DNA of 64,000 nucleotides from Edaphobacter acidisoli (GTDB taxonomy: Bacteria > Acidobacteriota > Terriglobia > Terriglobales > Acidobacteriaceae). The position numbers and the translations under genes were made by a program. Positions 28,529 through 36,830 of the stretch are shown here, one piece after another. The notes under the pieces were generated by a model that was given only the letters and a program-made list of their open reading frames with translations, was not told where the DNA came from and searched no databases. Each line of letters starts with the position of its first letter. Position 1 is the first letter of the stretch. The DNA lies in the NCBI RefSeq assembly GCF_014642855.1, contig NZ_BMJB01000001.1, forward strand, positions 62,001-126,000, written 5' to 3'.

Positions 28529-30018
28529 ATCTGTCTCCTCTTTGCATCCGTGCGCAAGCGCGCGCGTGAAACCGCATCGATCCACGCGCTGTACATCTCA
28601 TCCCGTCGAGTTGCAGGCATGGTTGGAGAAAACGTCTGCGATTCGCGTGGTAGTGCAGCAAGATCGGAGAATGACTCCCACCATCCCAACGCCAGCCCGC
28701 CCAGAAAAGCCGTCCCCAGCGCAGACAAATCCTCGCAGGCGGAGCGATGCACCGGGCGTTGCAGCAGATCGCTCTGCAACTGCATCAGCATCTTGTTGCG
28801 TGTAGCGCCGCCGTCGGTGGCAAGCCCGGGCAAATTGATTTTGCACGCGGCCTCCATCGCCGCGAAGACGTCTGCCACTTGAAATGCAATCGAGTTGATT
28901 GCTGCCCGCGCCAGATGCGCAGCTTTGTGAAAACGCCCTAGATTGGCAATCAGGCCGCGCGCCTCGCTGTCCCACCACGGCGCTCCCAGTCCTACCATCG
29001 CAGGAACCAGCACGATACCTGCGCTGTCATCGACGGTCTCGGCCAACGCAGCCACATCGCGCGCAGGATCGGCAAGCCCGAGAAATTCGCCCACCCACTG
29101 CACAGCTGATCCGGTCATCGGGATGTTGCCTTCAAGCGCATACTGCACCTCGCCGTTTGCGGACCATGCAATCGTGCGCGCCAAAACATCGGTGCCGACG
29201 CGCCCCTCGGTGAGCATCATTAAAGATGATCCCGTGCCGTACGTTGCCTTGATACTGCCGGCATCGAAGCGTCCATGACCGGCCAGTGCGGCGTGTGAAT
29301 CTCCAATAAGGGAGACAATCGGCACGCCAGCCAATTCAGGAATAGTCGTACACGTTCCTGCACACCCGCTCGACTCGCAGATGCGGGGCAGTGCCCGCTT
29401 CGGAATGTCGAAGATGCGCAGAAGCTCGTCATCCCATGTAACTGTTGCGAGATGGACGAGCCCTGTGCGCGAAGCATTCGATGCGTCGGTCACATGTTCT
29501 TTGCCGCCGGTGAGATTCCACATCAGCCAGCTATCGACTGTGCCCAGGCAGATATCGCCGGATTCGGCGGCCTCACGCATGCGCGGCTGATGTTCCAGCA
29601 TCCACGCCCACTTGCCCGCAGTCAACAGCGTCCCGAGCGGCAATCCCGAGCGCTCGCGAATCGTTTCGGCATAAGGAGCAACGCGTTCGCAAACGGAGAT
29701 GGAGCGTTGGCATTGCCATGAAACAGCATTCACCGCAGGCTTGCCGTCGCGCCACCACGCCAACGCAGTCTCGCGCTGGTTAGAGAGTGCGATTCCATCA
29801 ATCGTTGCATGTTGCGCGCGCGCCCACTCTGCACAAGCTGTTGCTACTTCGCGGACAGACTCCCACAGCGCCAAAGGGTCTTGCTCAAGCAATCCGGGGC
29901 GTGGCTGCAGTAACTCCACGCTCGTGCTCTTACGAAACACAGGCTCACCATTGCGTCCGACAAGCAGGGCCTTCGTGTTCGTTGTCCCTTGATCGAGCGC
30001 AAGGAGGAGTCCCGCCAT
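28525..30018 (-). CDS. FGGY-family carbohydrate kinase
   Basis: 497 residues. FGGY blocks: ALDQGTTNTKALLV (about 7-20, phosphate loop), SNQRETALAW, GTVDSWLMWNLTGG, SLIGDSHAALAGHG, and the C-terminal ATP-binding LATDGGATRNKMLMQLQSDLL. Length and motifs are close to glycerol-kinase-like members, but the DSHAAL loop and context (sugar ABC importer, isomerase, transketolase) suggest a ketose kinase, for example of apulose, erythrulose or xylulose. It starts one base after the transketolase stop and overlaps the ATPase start. Confidence 0.88.
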   Translation of the reverse strand: MAGLLLALDQGTTNTKALLVGRNGEPVFRKSTSVELLQPRPGLLEQDPLALWESVREVATACAEWARAQHATIDGIALSNQRETALAWWRDGKPAVNAVSWQCQRSISVCERVAPYAETIRERSGLPLGTLLTAGKWAWMLEHQPRMREAAESGDICLGTVDSWLMWNLTGGKEHVTDASNASRTGLVHLATVTWDDELLRIFDIPKRALPRICESSGCAGTCTTIPELAGVPIVSLIGDSHAALAGHGRFDAGSIKATYGTGSSLMMLTEGRVGTDVLARTIAWSANGEVQYALEGNIPMTGSAVQWVGEFLGLADPARDVAALAETVDDSAGIVLVPAMVGLGAPWWDSEARGLIANLGRFHKAAHLARAAINSIAFQVADVFAAMEAACKINLPGLATDGGATRNKMLMQLQSDLLQRPVHRSACEDLSALGTAFLGGLALGWWESFSDLAALPRESQTFSPTMPATRRDEMYSAWIDAVSRARLRTDAKRRQI

Positions 30019-30019
30019 C

Positions 30020-30997
30020 TCAGCCCCTCACTCCCAGCAGATCGAGCGCGGCTTGTTCAATTCCCGTAGCCGTCAGGCCGAAGTGTTCCAGCAGAAACTC
30101 CGCAGAACCTGTCGGCGCAAACACCCCAGGAACCCCGAGGATGCGCATCCTCGCCGGATGGTGCACGCACAGCACTTCAGCAACCGCGCCACCAAGCCCG
30201 CCGGCGGCCAGTGCCTCCTCCGCCGTAACGATGCCGCGAGTCGTGCGTGCCGCATCGATAATAGCGTCGCTATCAAAAGGTTTCATGCTGCTCATATTCA
30301 GCACACGCGCGCTCACTCCACGCGCCTCCAGTGATTGTGCAGCATCCAAAGCGCGGCTGACCATCAGGCCATTGGCGACAATCGTTACATCATCGCCGTC
30401 ACGCAGCCGTACCGCTTTGCCAAGAGTGAATTCATAGTCTTCAGTGTTCACCTGAGGCACGGGAACTCTGCTGATGCGAAGAAACTGTGGTCCAACATGC
30501 TGAAGCGAAGCGCGCACCACAGCGGCCGTCTCACGTGGATCAGCGGGAACAACCACCGACAGGTTCGGCAGAATCCGCGTCCAGGCCAGGTCTTCAATGG
30601 AGTGGTGCGTCGGCCCCAGCTCGCCATACGCCATGCCCGACGACATCCCACAGAGCTTCACGTTGGAGTTGGAATAAGCCATGTCCACTTTCACCTGTTC
30701 CATCGCGCGCGCAGTCAGAAAGCACGAAGCGCCGCTGACGTAGGGAACCATCCCGCCATTGGCCAGCCCGCACCCTACGCCGATCATGTTCTGTTCAGCG
30801 ATCCCGACATTCACAAAGCGGTTTGGAAACTTCGATCGAAAGCCGCTCAGTCGTGTGGAAGAAACAGAGTCGTTAACAACTGCGCAGACGCGGGAGTCCG
30901 CCGCTGCGAGTTGCTCCAGCGTCTCCGACCACGCGATGCGGCAATCGAAACGCTGGGCCTTTCCGGTATGGGCTGGCGAAGTATGTACAGTGCTCAC
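30020..30997 (-). CDS. Transketolase, C-terminal subunit
   Basis: 325 residues from GTG 30997, preferred over an upstream ATG since GGAG lies eight bases before it and GTG overlaps the N-subunit stop (GTGA). Contains the pyrimidine-binding domain with the catalytic glutamate in VNVGIAEQN (about Glu68), SGASCFLTARAMEQVK and SSGMAYGELGPTHHSIEDLA, then the C-terminal regulatory-type domain with GDDVTIVANGLMV. Together with the N subunit it forms a two-gene TPP transketolase. Such split enzymes in sugar operons often have dedicated substrates, such as apulose 4-phosphate or sulfofructose, instead of the housekeeping pentose-phosphate role. Confidence 0.9.
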   Translation of the reverse strand: MSTVHTSPAHTGKAQRFDCRIAWSETLEQLAAADSRVCAVVNDSVSSTRLSGFRSKFPNRFVNVGIAEQNMIGVGCGLANGGMVPYVSGASCFLTARAMEQVKVDMAYSNSNVKLCGMSSGMAYGELGPTHHSIEDLAWTRILPNLSVVVPADPRETAAVVRASLQHVGPQFLRISRVPVPQVNTEDYEFTLGKAVRLRDGDDVTIVANGLMVSRALDAAQSLEARGVSARVLNMSSMKPFDSDAIIDAARTTRGIVTAEEALAAGGLGGAVAEVLCVHHPARMRILGVPGVFAPTGSAEFLLEHFGLTATGIEQAALDLLGVRG

Positions 30998-31860
30998 AGG
31001 GGTAACTCCACATTCAATTCGGCTGCGGCCGCTTCCAACTGTGCGACCGTCGGCACACCATGGTGCCACGCTGGCTGGTTCTCGGCGAAGGACACGCCCT
31101 TCCCTTTAATAGTGTTGGCAATGATGCAACTCGGCTTACCTTTCTCGAAAGGCAGCCGCGAAAAGGCATCGAGCAAAGCTTCATGGTTGTGCCCATCGAT
31201 TTCAAGGACGGAAAACCCAAACGCGAGCCATTTGGCGGCGAGCGGGTCCATACGAATCGTCTTCTCCGTAAAGTCGCCTTGCTGAATGCGATTGCGGTCG
31301 ACGATCACCGTCAGGTTGTCCAATTCGTAGTGATGGGCCGTCATTGCGGCCTCCCAGTTGGAACCCTCCTGCAATTCACCATCACCCGTCAGCACGAAGA
31401 CGCGCCAGGTTTCGCCGCGCATCCGCGCTGCCAGCGCGGCGCCTGTTGCAATCGGCAGCCCGTGCCCCAGAGGGCCCGTGTTCGCTTCAATCCCCGGAAG
31501 TTTGTTGCGATCAGGGTGTCCATTCAGAGGCGAAAGAGGGTCCATGAATCGGCCAAGCCACGCGCGTGGAAAAAATCCGCGCGCCGCCAGCGTCGAATAA
31601 AATGCTCCCGCACAGTGGCCCTTTGACATCATGAAGCGGTCCCGCTGAGGCCATGCGGGCCGGGCAGTATCTACATTCAGAACTCCGCCGAGATAAAGCG
31701 TGGCGAGGATGTCCGCCGAAGACAGGTCGCCGCCTGTATGTCCGACGCCGGAGTGATGCGTCATCGTCATCGCGCTCAGCCGGATTCGATTCGCTTCGCG
31801 CTGAAGCAAAGCTGTATCCGGCCTCTGATTCAGGCGTTCCTTGAAGGTTGTTTCCTGCAT
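30994..31860 (-). CDS. Transketolase, N-terminal (TPP-binding) subunit
   Basis: 288 residues from ATG 31860, which has GGAG six bases upstream; the longer upstream frame covers the promoter and is unlikely to be translated. TPP diphosphate-binding motif GDGELQEGSNWEAAM with an N at the end of the block (from about 159; IVDRN), SKGHCAGAFYSTLAARG and HSGVGHTGGDLSSADIL near the N-terminus. First gene of the leftward island-1 operon: TK-N, TK-C, FGGY kinase, ABC ATPase, permease, binding protein, isomerase-like, hydrolase, most joined by overlaps or gaps of a few bases. Confidence 0.9.
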   Translation of the reverse strand: MQETTFKERLNQRPDTALLQREANRIRLSAMTMTHHSGVGHTGGDLSSADILATLYLGGVLNVDTARPAWPQRDRFMMSKGHCAGAFYSTLAARGFFPRAWLGRFMDPLSPLNGHPDRNKLPGIEANTGPLGHGLPIATGAALAARMRGETWRVFVLTGDGELQEGSNWEAAMTAHHYELDNLTVIVDRNRIQQGDFTEKTIRMDPLAAKWLAFGFSVLEIDGHNHEALLDAFSRLPFEKGKPSCIIANTIKGKGVSFAENQPAWHHGVPTVAQLEAAAAELNVELPL

Positions 31861-31871
31861 GGAATTCTCCA

Positions 31872-31912
31872 ATGCATATATATGCATAGCTGCGCTATAT
31901 TGCAACTCGACT
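31872..31912 (-). promoter_or_regulatory. Promoter with overlapping 16-base palindrome ahead of the island-1 operon
   Basis: Read leftward, TTGCAA (31912-31907 region) is followed after 17 bases by TATATA, a good -35/-10 pair. The -10 lies inside a perfect palindrome, ATGCATATATATGCAT, at 31872-31887, only 11 bases from the start codon. A repressor bound here would block the promoter. No regulator gene is adjacent. Confidence 0.5.
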
Positions 31913-32112
31913 ATAACACTATCGCCCGGATGCGCCTTAAGAAATGACGGTGACCGTGAGAATATTCCGCATTTCGAACCCAATGCAGCCACCGAGGGTG
32001 ACACTCTGCATCTGCATCAAGGCGCTTTTCATGACAAAAAAAGCGCGCTCACGGAGATGCCCACGACCTGAGGCGGATTAGAATTGGACGACGTTCTGAG
32101 AGGGTGGTGGTT

Positions 32113-33240
32113 GTGAAGAAACTCCTGATCTTGATCGGTATGTTGGCAGCGCTGCTAGGCATGGGAGCGCAGGCGCAAACTGCGCCGGAGACGTGGCAAG
32201 GGACATTGCATGCGGGACGAGACCTTCGCCTTGTGCTACAGGTCACGAAGGTGGATGGGGCGCTGAAGGGAAAGATATTCAGCATTGACCAGGGACCGGG
32301 CGGAATGACCACGACCACGATGTCGATAGACGGCGGCGTGCTGAAGTTCGCAATTACCGGCATGGACATGAGCTATGAGGGCAAGCTGAGTCCGGACGGA
32401 AAATCGGCAACCGGCACGTGGAAGCAGGGAGGGCGTGAAACTCCGCTGGTGCTGGAGCATGTGAGCGCCGATGCCGCGTGGGAGATTCCAAAGGCAACGC
32501 CGGCCCTGAGCCTGATGGATCCGAAGCTTACGCCGGGGTACGAGGTGGCAACCATCAAGCCAAGCAGGCCCGACGAGCAGGGAAGAGGATTCACGCTGCA
32601 GGGGCGGCATCTCGTGGCGAGAAACTTCACCGTGGAAGGTCTGATTACGCTCGCGTATAACCTCCACTCGACACAGGTGATGGGGGGGCCGGATTGGATT
32701 AAGAAAGATCACTTCGACATGGACGTGTTGCCGGACCATGAAGGCTTGCCGAGTCTCGAGCAGGCAAGGGGGATCGTCCGAAAGCTCCTTGCAGACCGGT
32801 TTGCGCTGAAGTTTCATGACGACACCAAAGTGCTCCCGGTGTATGTGCTGTCGGTGGCGAAGTCAGGACCGAAGCTGACGAAGAGCGCATCCGATCCGAA
32901 TAGCCCTCCAGGGATGGGCGGGCCGCCGGGCAGAATGATGATGCGCAATGGGACCATGGCTGAGTTTGCGCAGGTGATGCAGGGGATACTCGACCGTCCG
33001 GTGTTAGACCAGACGGAGCTGAAGGACCGGTACGACCTCACCATGCGATGGACGCCGGACGACTCGCAGTATGGAGGAAGGGTTCCGCCGCAGAACAGCG
33101 GAGATAACGCAGCGAATGCGGACGCGCCGCCCCCGTTATTTACAGCGATCCAGGAGCAGATTGGACTGAAGCTGGATGCGGTAAAGGCACCAGCGAAGGT
33201 GATGGTGATTGAGAGCGTGAACCAGCCTTCGGCGAATTAG
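32113..33240 (+). CDS. TIGR03435-type exported acidobacterial protein
   Basis: About 375 residues. Start: GTG 32113 has GAGAGG nine bases upstream and begins the KKLLILIG signal; in-frame GTGs at 32104 and 32107 are also possible. Signal peptide about 1-20. N-terminal beta-sandwich-like part (to about 125) with WQGTLHAGRDLRLVLQV, then the TIGR03435 domain: YEVATIKPSRPDEQGRGF, the GRHLVARNFTVEGLITLAYN stretch, GGPDWIKKDHFDMDV, LLADRFALKFHDDTKVLPVYVL and the LDRPVLDQTELKDRYDLTMRWTPD ending. This family is expanded in soil Acidobacteria and its function is unknown. Confidence 0.85.
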   Translation: MKKLLILIGMLAALLGMGAQAQTAPETWQGTLHAGRDLRLVLQVTKVDGALKGKIFSIDQGPGGMTTTTMSIDGGVLKFAITGMDMSYEGKLSPDGKSATGTWKQGGRETPLVLEHVSADAAWEIPKATPALSLMDPKLTPGYEVATIKPSRPDEQGRGFTLQGRHLVARNFTVEGLITLAYNLHSTQVMGGPDWIKKDHFDMDVLPDHEGLPSLEQARGIVRKLLADRFALKFHDDTKVLPVYVLSVAKSGPKLTKSASDPNSPPGMGGPPGRMMMRNGTMAEFAQVMQGILDRPVLDQTELKDRYDLTMRWTPDDSQYGGRVPPQNSGDNAANADAPPPLFTAIQEQIGLKLDAVKAPAKVMVIESVNQPSAN

Positions 33241-33305
33241 CCGACAGCGCTCGTAGTGATCTTTGCTTTGAGTGAGACTCGCCAGGATGTCTTTGGAAGG
33301 TGTAA

Positions 33306-33397
33306 TGGCGGAGAGGGAGGGATTCGAACCCCCGATAGCCTTGCGACTATGTCTGATTTCGAGTCAGGTGCATTCAACCGGGCTCTGCCACCTCTCC
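33306..33397 (-). tRNA. tRNA-Ser(CGA)
   Basis: Read leftward from 33397 the sequence begins GGAGAGG and ends CCTCTCC-G-CCA at 33306, a seven-pair acceptor stem with encoded CCA and discriminator G. The anticodon loop CTCGAAA gives anticodon CGA, for serine codon UCG. The long variable arm (CATAGTCGCAAGGCTATC region) is typical of a class II serine tRNA and the T loop GGTTCGAATCC is present. Length 92. Confidence 0.95.
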
Positions 33398-33477
33398 GCT
33401 AGAGGCGTGGACACGCTTGTGGCGCTCTCATCATTGTACTGTATCTCAGGCGGGACTTAAAGTCCGCGGCGCGAGCC

Positions 33478-34446
33478 TCAGCGATTGTATTGCGGCGTCG
33501 GCCCGCGAAGCGTGCGCCAGGCCTCATTGCAGCGTTCGACCGCATCGCTTGAGAGCGGACCATCCCCGGCCGTGGCAATGTTCTGATCAAGCTGTTCCAG
33601 CCGCGAAGCGCCCAGGATGATACTGTCGATCGGTGTGTGATGCAGCATCCAACCAAGCGCAACGCTCAGGAGCGAACGCCGCTCGCTCTGCCCCACCTGC
33701 TTCAGTTGATCGACTGCGTCGAAGTCCTCCGCGTGCCAGTAGCGGTCCTGATACATCTTGTTCCCGTCAAAGCGCGTTCCCGCTGCAACCGCATCACGCG
33801 TGTGCTTGCCTGTCAGCAGGCCTGCAGCGAGCGGGTTATACGCAATCACCGAGACACCCATCTCCTTCGCCATCGGAAGAAACTCCTGCTCGATGCCGCG
33901 CGCCAGCAGGTTGTACATATGCTGCGCTACGCTGACCGGACGATAGCGGTGCTTCTCGGCAAGAGAGAGCATCTGTGCCACCTGCCAGCTTGAGTAGTTC
34001 GACGTTGCCGGAAAGCGCACTTTGCCCTGTTCAACCAGCGCGTCCATCGCCTCCAGGCTCTCTTCTACAGGCACATCATAGTCAGGCTGGTGAAAGTAGT
34101 AGAGGTCGACGTAGTCCGTCTGCAGTCGCCGCAAACTCTCTTCAATCGCGCGAACGATGGCCTTTTTAGAAAGACCGCTCTGCTCTGGAGCATCACCCAT
34201 CTTGCCCCAAACCTTCGTTGCCACAACAACGCTCTGCCGACGCCTCTTCAGCGCATCGCCCAGCATCGTCTCTGCCGCGCCCGCCTGGTAGATATTCGCA
34301 GTGTCGAAGAAGTTGATGCCTGCCTCAATCGATCGCGCCACCATGTCGCGCGCAGCGCTAGCATCAGCCTGTGCGCCGAAGGTCATCGTGCCAAAACAAA
34401 GCCGCGAAACGTTGAGGTCGGTGCCTTGAAGCGTGCGATATTCCAT
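33478..34446 (-). CDS. Aldo/keto reductase
   Basis: 322 residues, (beta/alpha)8 NADPH-dependent oxidoreductase. The catalytic tetrad is visible: Asp48 in FFDTANIYQ, Tyr53, Lys78 in ATKVWG and His119 in YYFHQPD. Nucleotide-binding end has ALGWMLHHTPIDSIILGAS. Reduces an aldehyde or ketone of a sugar or xenobiotic; substrate cannot be told from sequence. Transcribed leftward, 67 bases downstream of the IclR stop, so it may belong to the same transcription unit. Confidence 0.88.
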   Translation of the reverse strand: MEYRTLQGTDLNVSRLCFGTMTFGAQADASAARDMVARSIEAGINFFDTANIYQAGAAETMLGDALKRRRQSVVVATKVWGKMGDAPEQSGLSKKAIVRAIEESLRRLQTDYVDLYYFHQPDYDVPVEESLEAMDALVEQGKVRFPATSNYSSWQVAQMLSLAEKHRYRPVSVAQHMYNLLARGIEQEFLPMAKEMGVSVIAYNPLAAGLLTGKHTRDAVAAGTRFDGNKMYQDRYWHAEDFDAVDQLKQVGQSERRSLLSVALGWMLHHTPIDSIILGASRLEQLDQNIATAGDGPLSSDAVERCNEAWRTLRGPTPQYNR

Positions 34447-34513
34447 AAATCCCTGAAGTGGTAGAAGGGGCGTTGTTCAAGCGCAAAAGATACAGGTGGC
34501 CCAGCGTGGACGC

Positions 34514-35338
34514 CTAAGCGTTTTCCTGTAATGCGCCGGACATCTTTTTGGTCGCACCCAGCAACTCAGCGATGATCTTCCTCTGTCGCGTCTCATCCAT
34601 GCGAATCAGCGGCACCGAGATACTCACCGCGGCTTCGACGCGCGACCCGCGCGAGAAGATCGGTGCGCCAACGCAGATGCCGCCCTCGGTGGCCTCGCCG
34701 CGGTCGAACGCATACCCGGTCTGCCGTACCTGGTCGAACTCCGTGAAGATCGATCCGTGGTCCGTAATGGTCTTTTCCGTGCGGCGAAACAACCCATAGA
34801 CCTCCACCAGCCGGTCGATCACCGTGCGTTCCTGAAACGCCGTAATCGCCTTGCCCATCGAGCTGGCGTACGGCGGAAGAATGCGTCCAACCTTGTTGAT
34901 CGCCCGTATATCGTGAAAGCTCTCAATGCTATCGAGCACGGCAATGTGGTCCTCAAACAGAAACGAGAGGCTGGTCGTCTCGTTGAACTGCCGCGCCAGC
35001 TCCACCAGGTGCGGATGCACAAGATCGCGGACGATGTTGGCCCGCTGTCGCAGTTGCCCATGCAGCACCTTGGGCGCAAGCCTGTACGACCCGTCCGTAT
35101 TCTGCTGCAGATAGCCGCGCGACTCCAGCGTCACCAGCAGCCGGAACAGCGACGACTCCGGCATATCGGTCCGCTGCGAGATCTCCTTGAGCGAGTACGA
35201 GGAGAAGGCGTCGGGGAAGCACTCCAGCACATTCAGCGCACGACCAACCGCGCGCGACAGATACTGGTCCGAAGACGATTGCGACGATTCGGCATTCTTG
35301 GCTTTAGGACGGCGGCGGCGTGCAGTGGTGGGTGGCAT
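34514..35338 (-). CDS. IclR-family transcriptional regulator
   Basis: 274 residues. A basic, Ser/Arg-rich N-terminus is followed by a winged HTH (about 29-85: SRAVGRALNVLECF, LKEISQRTDMPESSLFRLLVTLESRGYL, YRLAPKVL) and the IclR effector domain (LARQFNETTSLSFLFEDHIAVLDSI, PPYASSMGKAI, GGICVGAPIF). Probable regulator of the divergent acid-sugar operon that begins 310 bases away. Ligand likely a sugar acid or a breakdown product, inferred from context. Confidence 0.9.
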   Translation of the reverse strand: MPPTTARRRRPKAKNAESSQSSSDQYLSRAVGRALNVLECFPDAFSSYSLKEISQRTDMPESSLFRLLVTLESRGYLQQNTDGSYRLAPKVLHGQLRQRANIVRDLVHPHLVELARQFNETTSLSFLFEDHIAVLDSIESFHDIRAINKVGRILPPYASSMGKAITAFQERTVIDRLVEVYGLFRRTEKTITDHGSIFTEFDQVRQTGYAFDRGEATEGGICVGAPIFSRGSRVEAAVSISVPLIRMDETRQRKIIAELLGATKKMSGALQENA

Positions 35339-35648
35339 AATTTTCGTTTCTCCGGCACTTCATCTCAGACCGTGCCTGAGATTGAAAACGCTTGCGGTTG
35401 CCACAACCCTGCCATCCGGCAATCCTGATGCAGCTACGCCCAGCGAAGCCATTCTATCTGCGATGGAAGTAGTTTTCAATAATCGTAATGATTGCCAACT
35501 TGCGGAAAATGGCTCTGCCCACGCATCTTCTTCAGAATCAGTAGTACATTTGGCAGAAGCGGCTTGCTTTATCCAGGTTAAATTTCCTCAAAATATAGAA
35601 AATTGTATTTGACAATTTTCAATAATTAGAAGAGCATCGCCACTGAAT
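35339..35648. promoter_or_regulatory. Divergent regulatory region of IclR gene and acid-sugar operon
   Basis: 310 bases without a gene. A perfect inverted repeat, GAAAATTG / CAATTTTC with a seven-base spacer, lies at 35598-35620, 28 bases before the kinase start. TTTTCAATAAT occurs twice (about 35474 and 35616), the second copy running off the right arm of the palindrome. These AT-rich dyads are candidate IclR operators. I see no other gene or RNA here. Confidence 0.55.
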
Positions 35649-36830
35649 ATGCCGCAGCCGTCCGCACCCGAAATCCACGCTCTTCGCTGCCTCATCATCG
35701 CCGACGATCTCACAGGAAGCTGCGACGCCGCGGTGCATTTTGCGCGCAATGGAATGACGGTGGCCGTGCCAATCCTCGGAACAGATGCCCCGTTGCCGTC
35801 AGCGCATGCAGTTGCAGTGAACACCGACTCGCGCCGCATCGGCAAGGACGTCGCAGCCAACCGCGTCAAAGCCGCAATCCAGATGGCCCGCGGCCAGCAA
35901 GCCGCGCTCTTCAAAAAGATCGACTCCTCCCTACGCGGACACATCTCCGCCGAGATCGCCGCTGCCGCCGAAGCCTCGCACGCGGACCTCGTCTTCATTG
36001 CACCAGCCTTGCCCGCGCTGGGCCGCAGAGTCACCGAAGGCCGCGTGCGCCTGCCTTCGGGCGAAGCGATCGACATCGCAGCGGCGCTGGTTCCGCTGTC
36101 CTTCGCGGCAATCTCAACCGGCGAACTCACGCATCCGCACAAGGCATTCAGCTCCATCCAGCAAGCGCAGGCGCGCGGCACGAAGCTCATCTGCTTCGAC
36201 GCAAGCAGCGACCAGGACCTCGACCGCATCGTCGATCTCGGGCACACCTCCGGCCAGCGCATTCTCTGGGTCGGCTCCGCCGGACTCGCAGCAGCGCTCG
36301 CCCGATCCATCGCGCCTTCAGCAACAGCGGAGCCGGAAGAAGCTCCCACAATCGAAGGCCCGGTTCTGTTCGGCGTCGGCTCCGATCACAACGCGACTCT
36401 CGCGCAACTATCGAAGCTGCGCACGGTCGCACACCCCCTCGAATGCGAGCTCGAAGCCGTTCGCCCCATCGAGGTCCGAAAGGCAATCGGCGCCGGCCGC
36501 AACGTGCTGCTGCATCTTCCGCCATGCGGAATTGACGCGGCGAAGATTCATGCCTTCGCCGAGGCCGCTCCCATCTCCAGCTTCGGGGGCATTGTCCTCA
36601 CCGGCGGAGATACCGCGTCTACCTTCCTGAAGGCAATCGGCGCACACACGCTCCACGTGCGAGCCGAAGCGATGCCCGGCATCCCCGTCTCCATCATGCG
36701 CGGAGGCCTCGCCGACGGCACGCCCGTCATCACCAAGTCCGGCGCATTCGGCCCATCGGATACCTTGCTTCAGTGCATCGAATTTCTCTCGCCTTCAGGC
36801 AGAGTAGTGGAGGAAGGAACCAGGCAGTGA
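35649..36830 (+). CDS. Four-carbon acid sugar kinase (DUF1537 family)
   Basis: 393 residues. N-terminal domain with LIIADDLTGSCDAA (about 15-28), FKKIDSSLRGHISAE (about 88-102) and C-terminal nucleotide-binding domain with GIVLTGGDTASTFLKA and TKSGAFG near the end. DUF1537 proteins phosphorylate D-threonate, D-erythronate, 3-oxo-tetronate or related acids (OtnK/DtnK families). The next gene encodes a PdxA2-type dehydrogenase, the known partner in threonate/erythronate breakdown to DHAP. Start at 35649 is the first ATG; the Shine-Dalgarno is distant (GAAGAG), so translation may be inefficient. GTGA overlaps the next start. Confidence 0.88.
   Translation: MPQPSAPEIHALRCLIIADDLTGSCDAAVHFARNGMTVAVPILGTDAPLPSAHAVAVNTDSRRIGKDVAANRVKAAIQMARGQQAALFKKIDSSLRGHISAEIAAAAEASHADLVFIAPALPALGRRVTEGRVRLPSGEAIDIAAALVPLSFAAISTGELTHPHKAFSSIQQAQARGTKLICFDASSDQDLDRIVDLGHTSGQRILWVGSAGLAAALARSIAPSATAEPEEAPTIEGPVLFGVGSDHNATLAQLSKLRTVAHPLECELEAVRPIEVRKAIGAGRNVLLHLPPCGIDAAKIHAFAEAAPISSFGGIVLTGGDTASTFLKAIGAHTLHVRAEAMPGIPVSIMRGGLADGTPVITKSGAFGPSDTLLQCIEFLSPSGRVVEEGTRQ

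Noticed and set aside
31872..31887. dif-like site at the AT-rich palindrome
   Set aside because: Sequence does not resemble XerC/XerD half-sites; it overlaps a promoter and is better explained as an operator.
33306..33397. tRNA-Ser as integration site for the catabolic islands
   Set aside because: I see no direct repeat of the tRNA 3' end and no integrase gene anywhere in the window.
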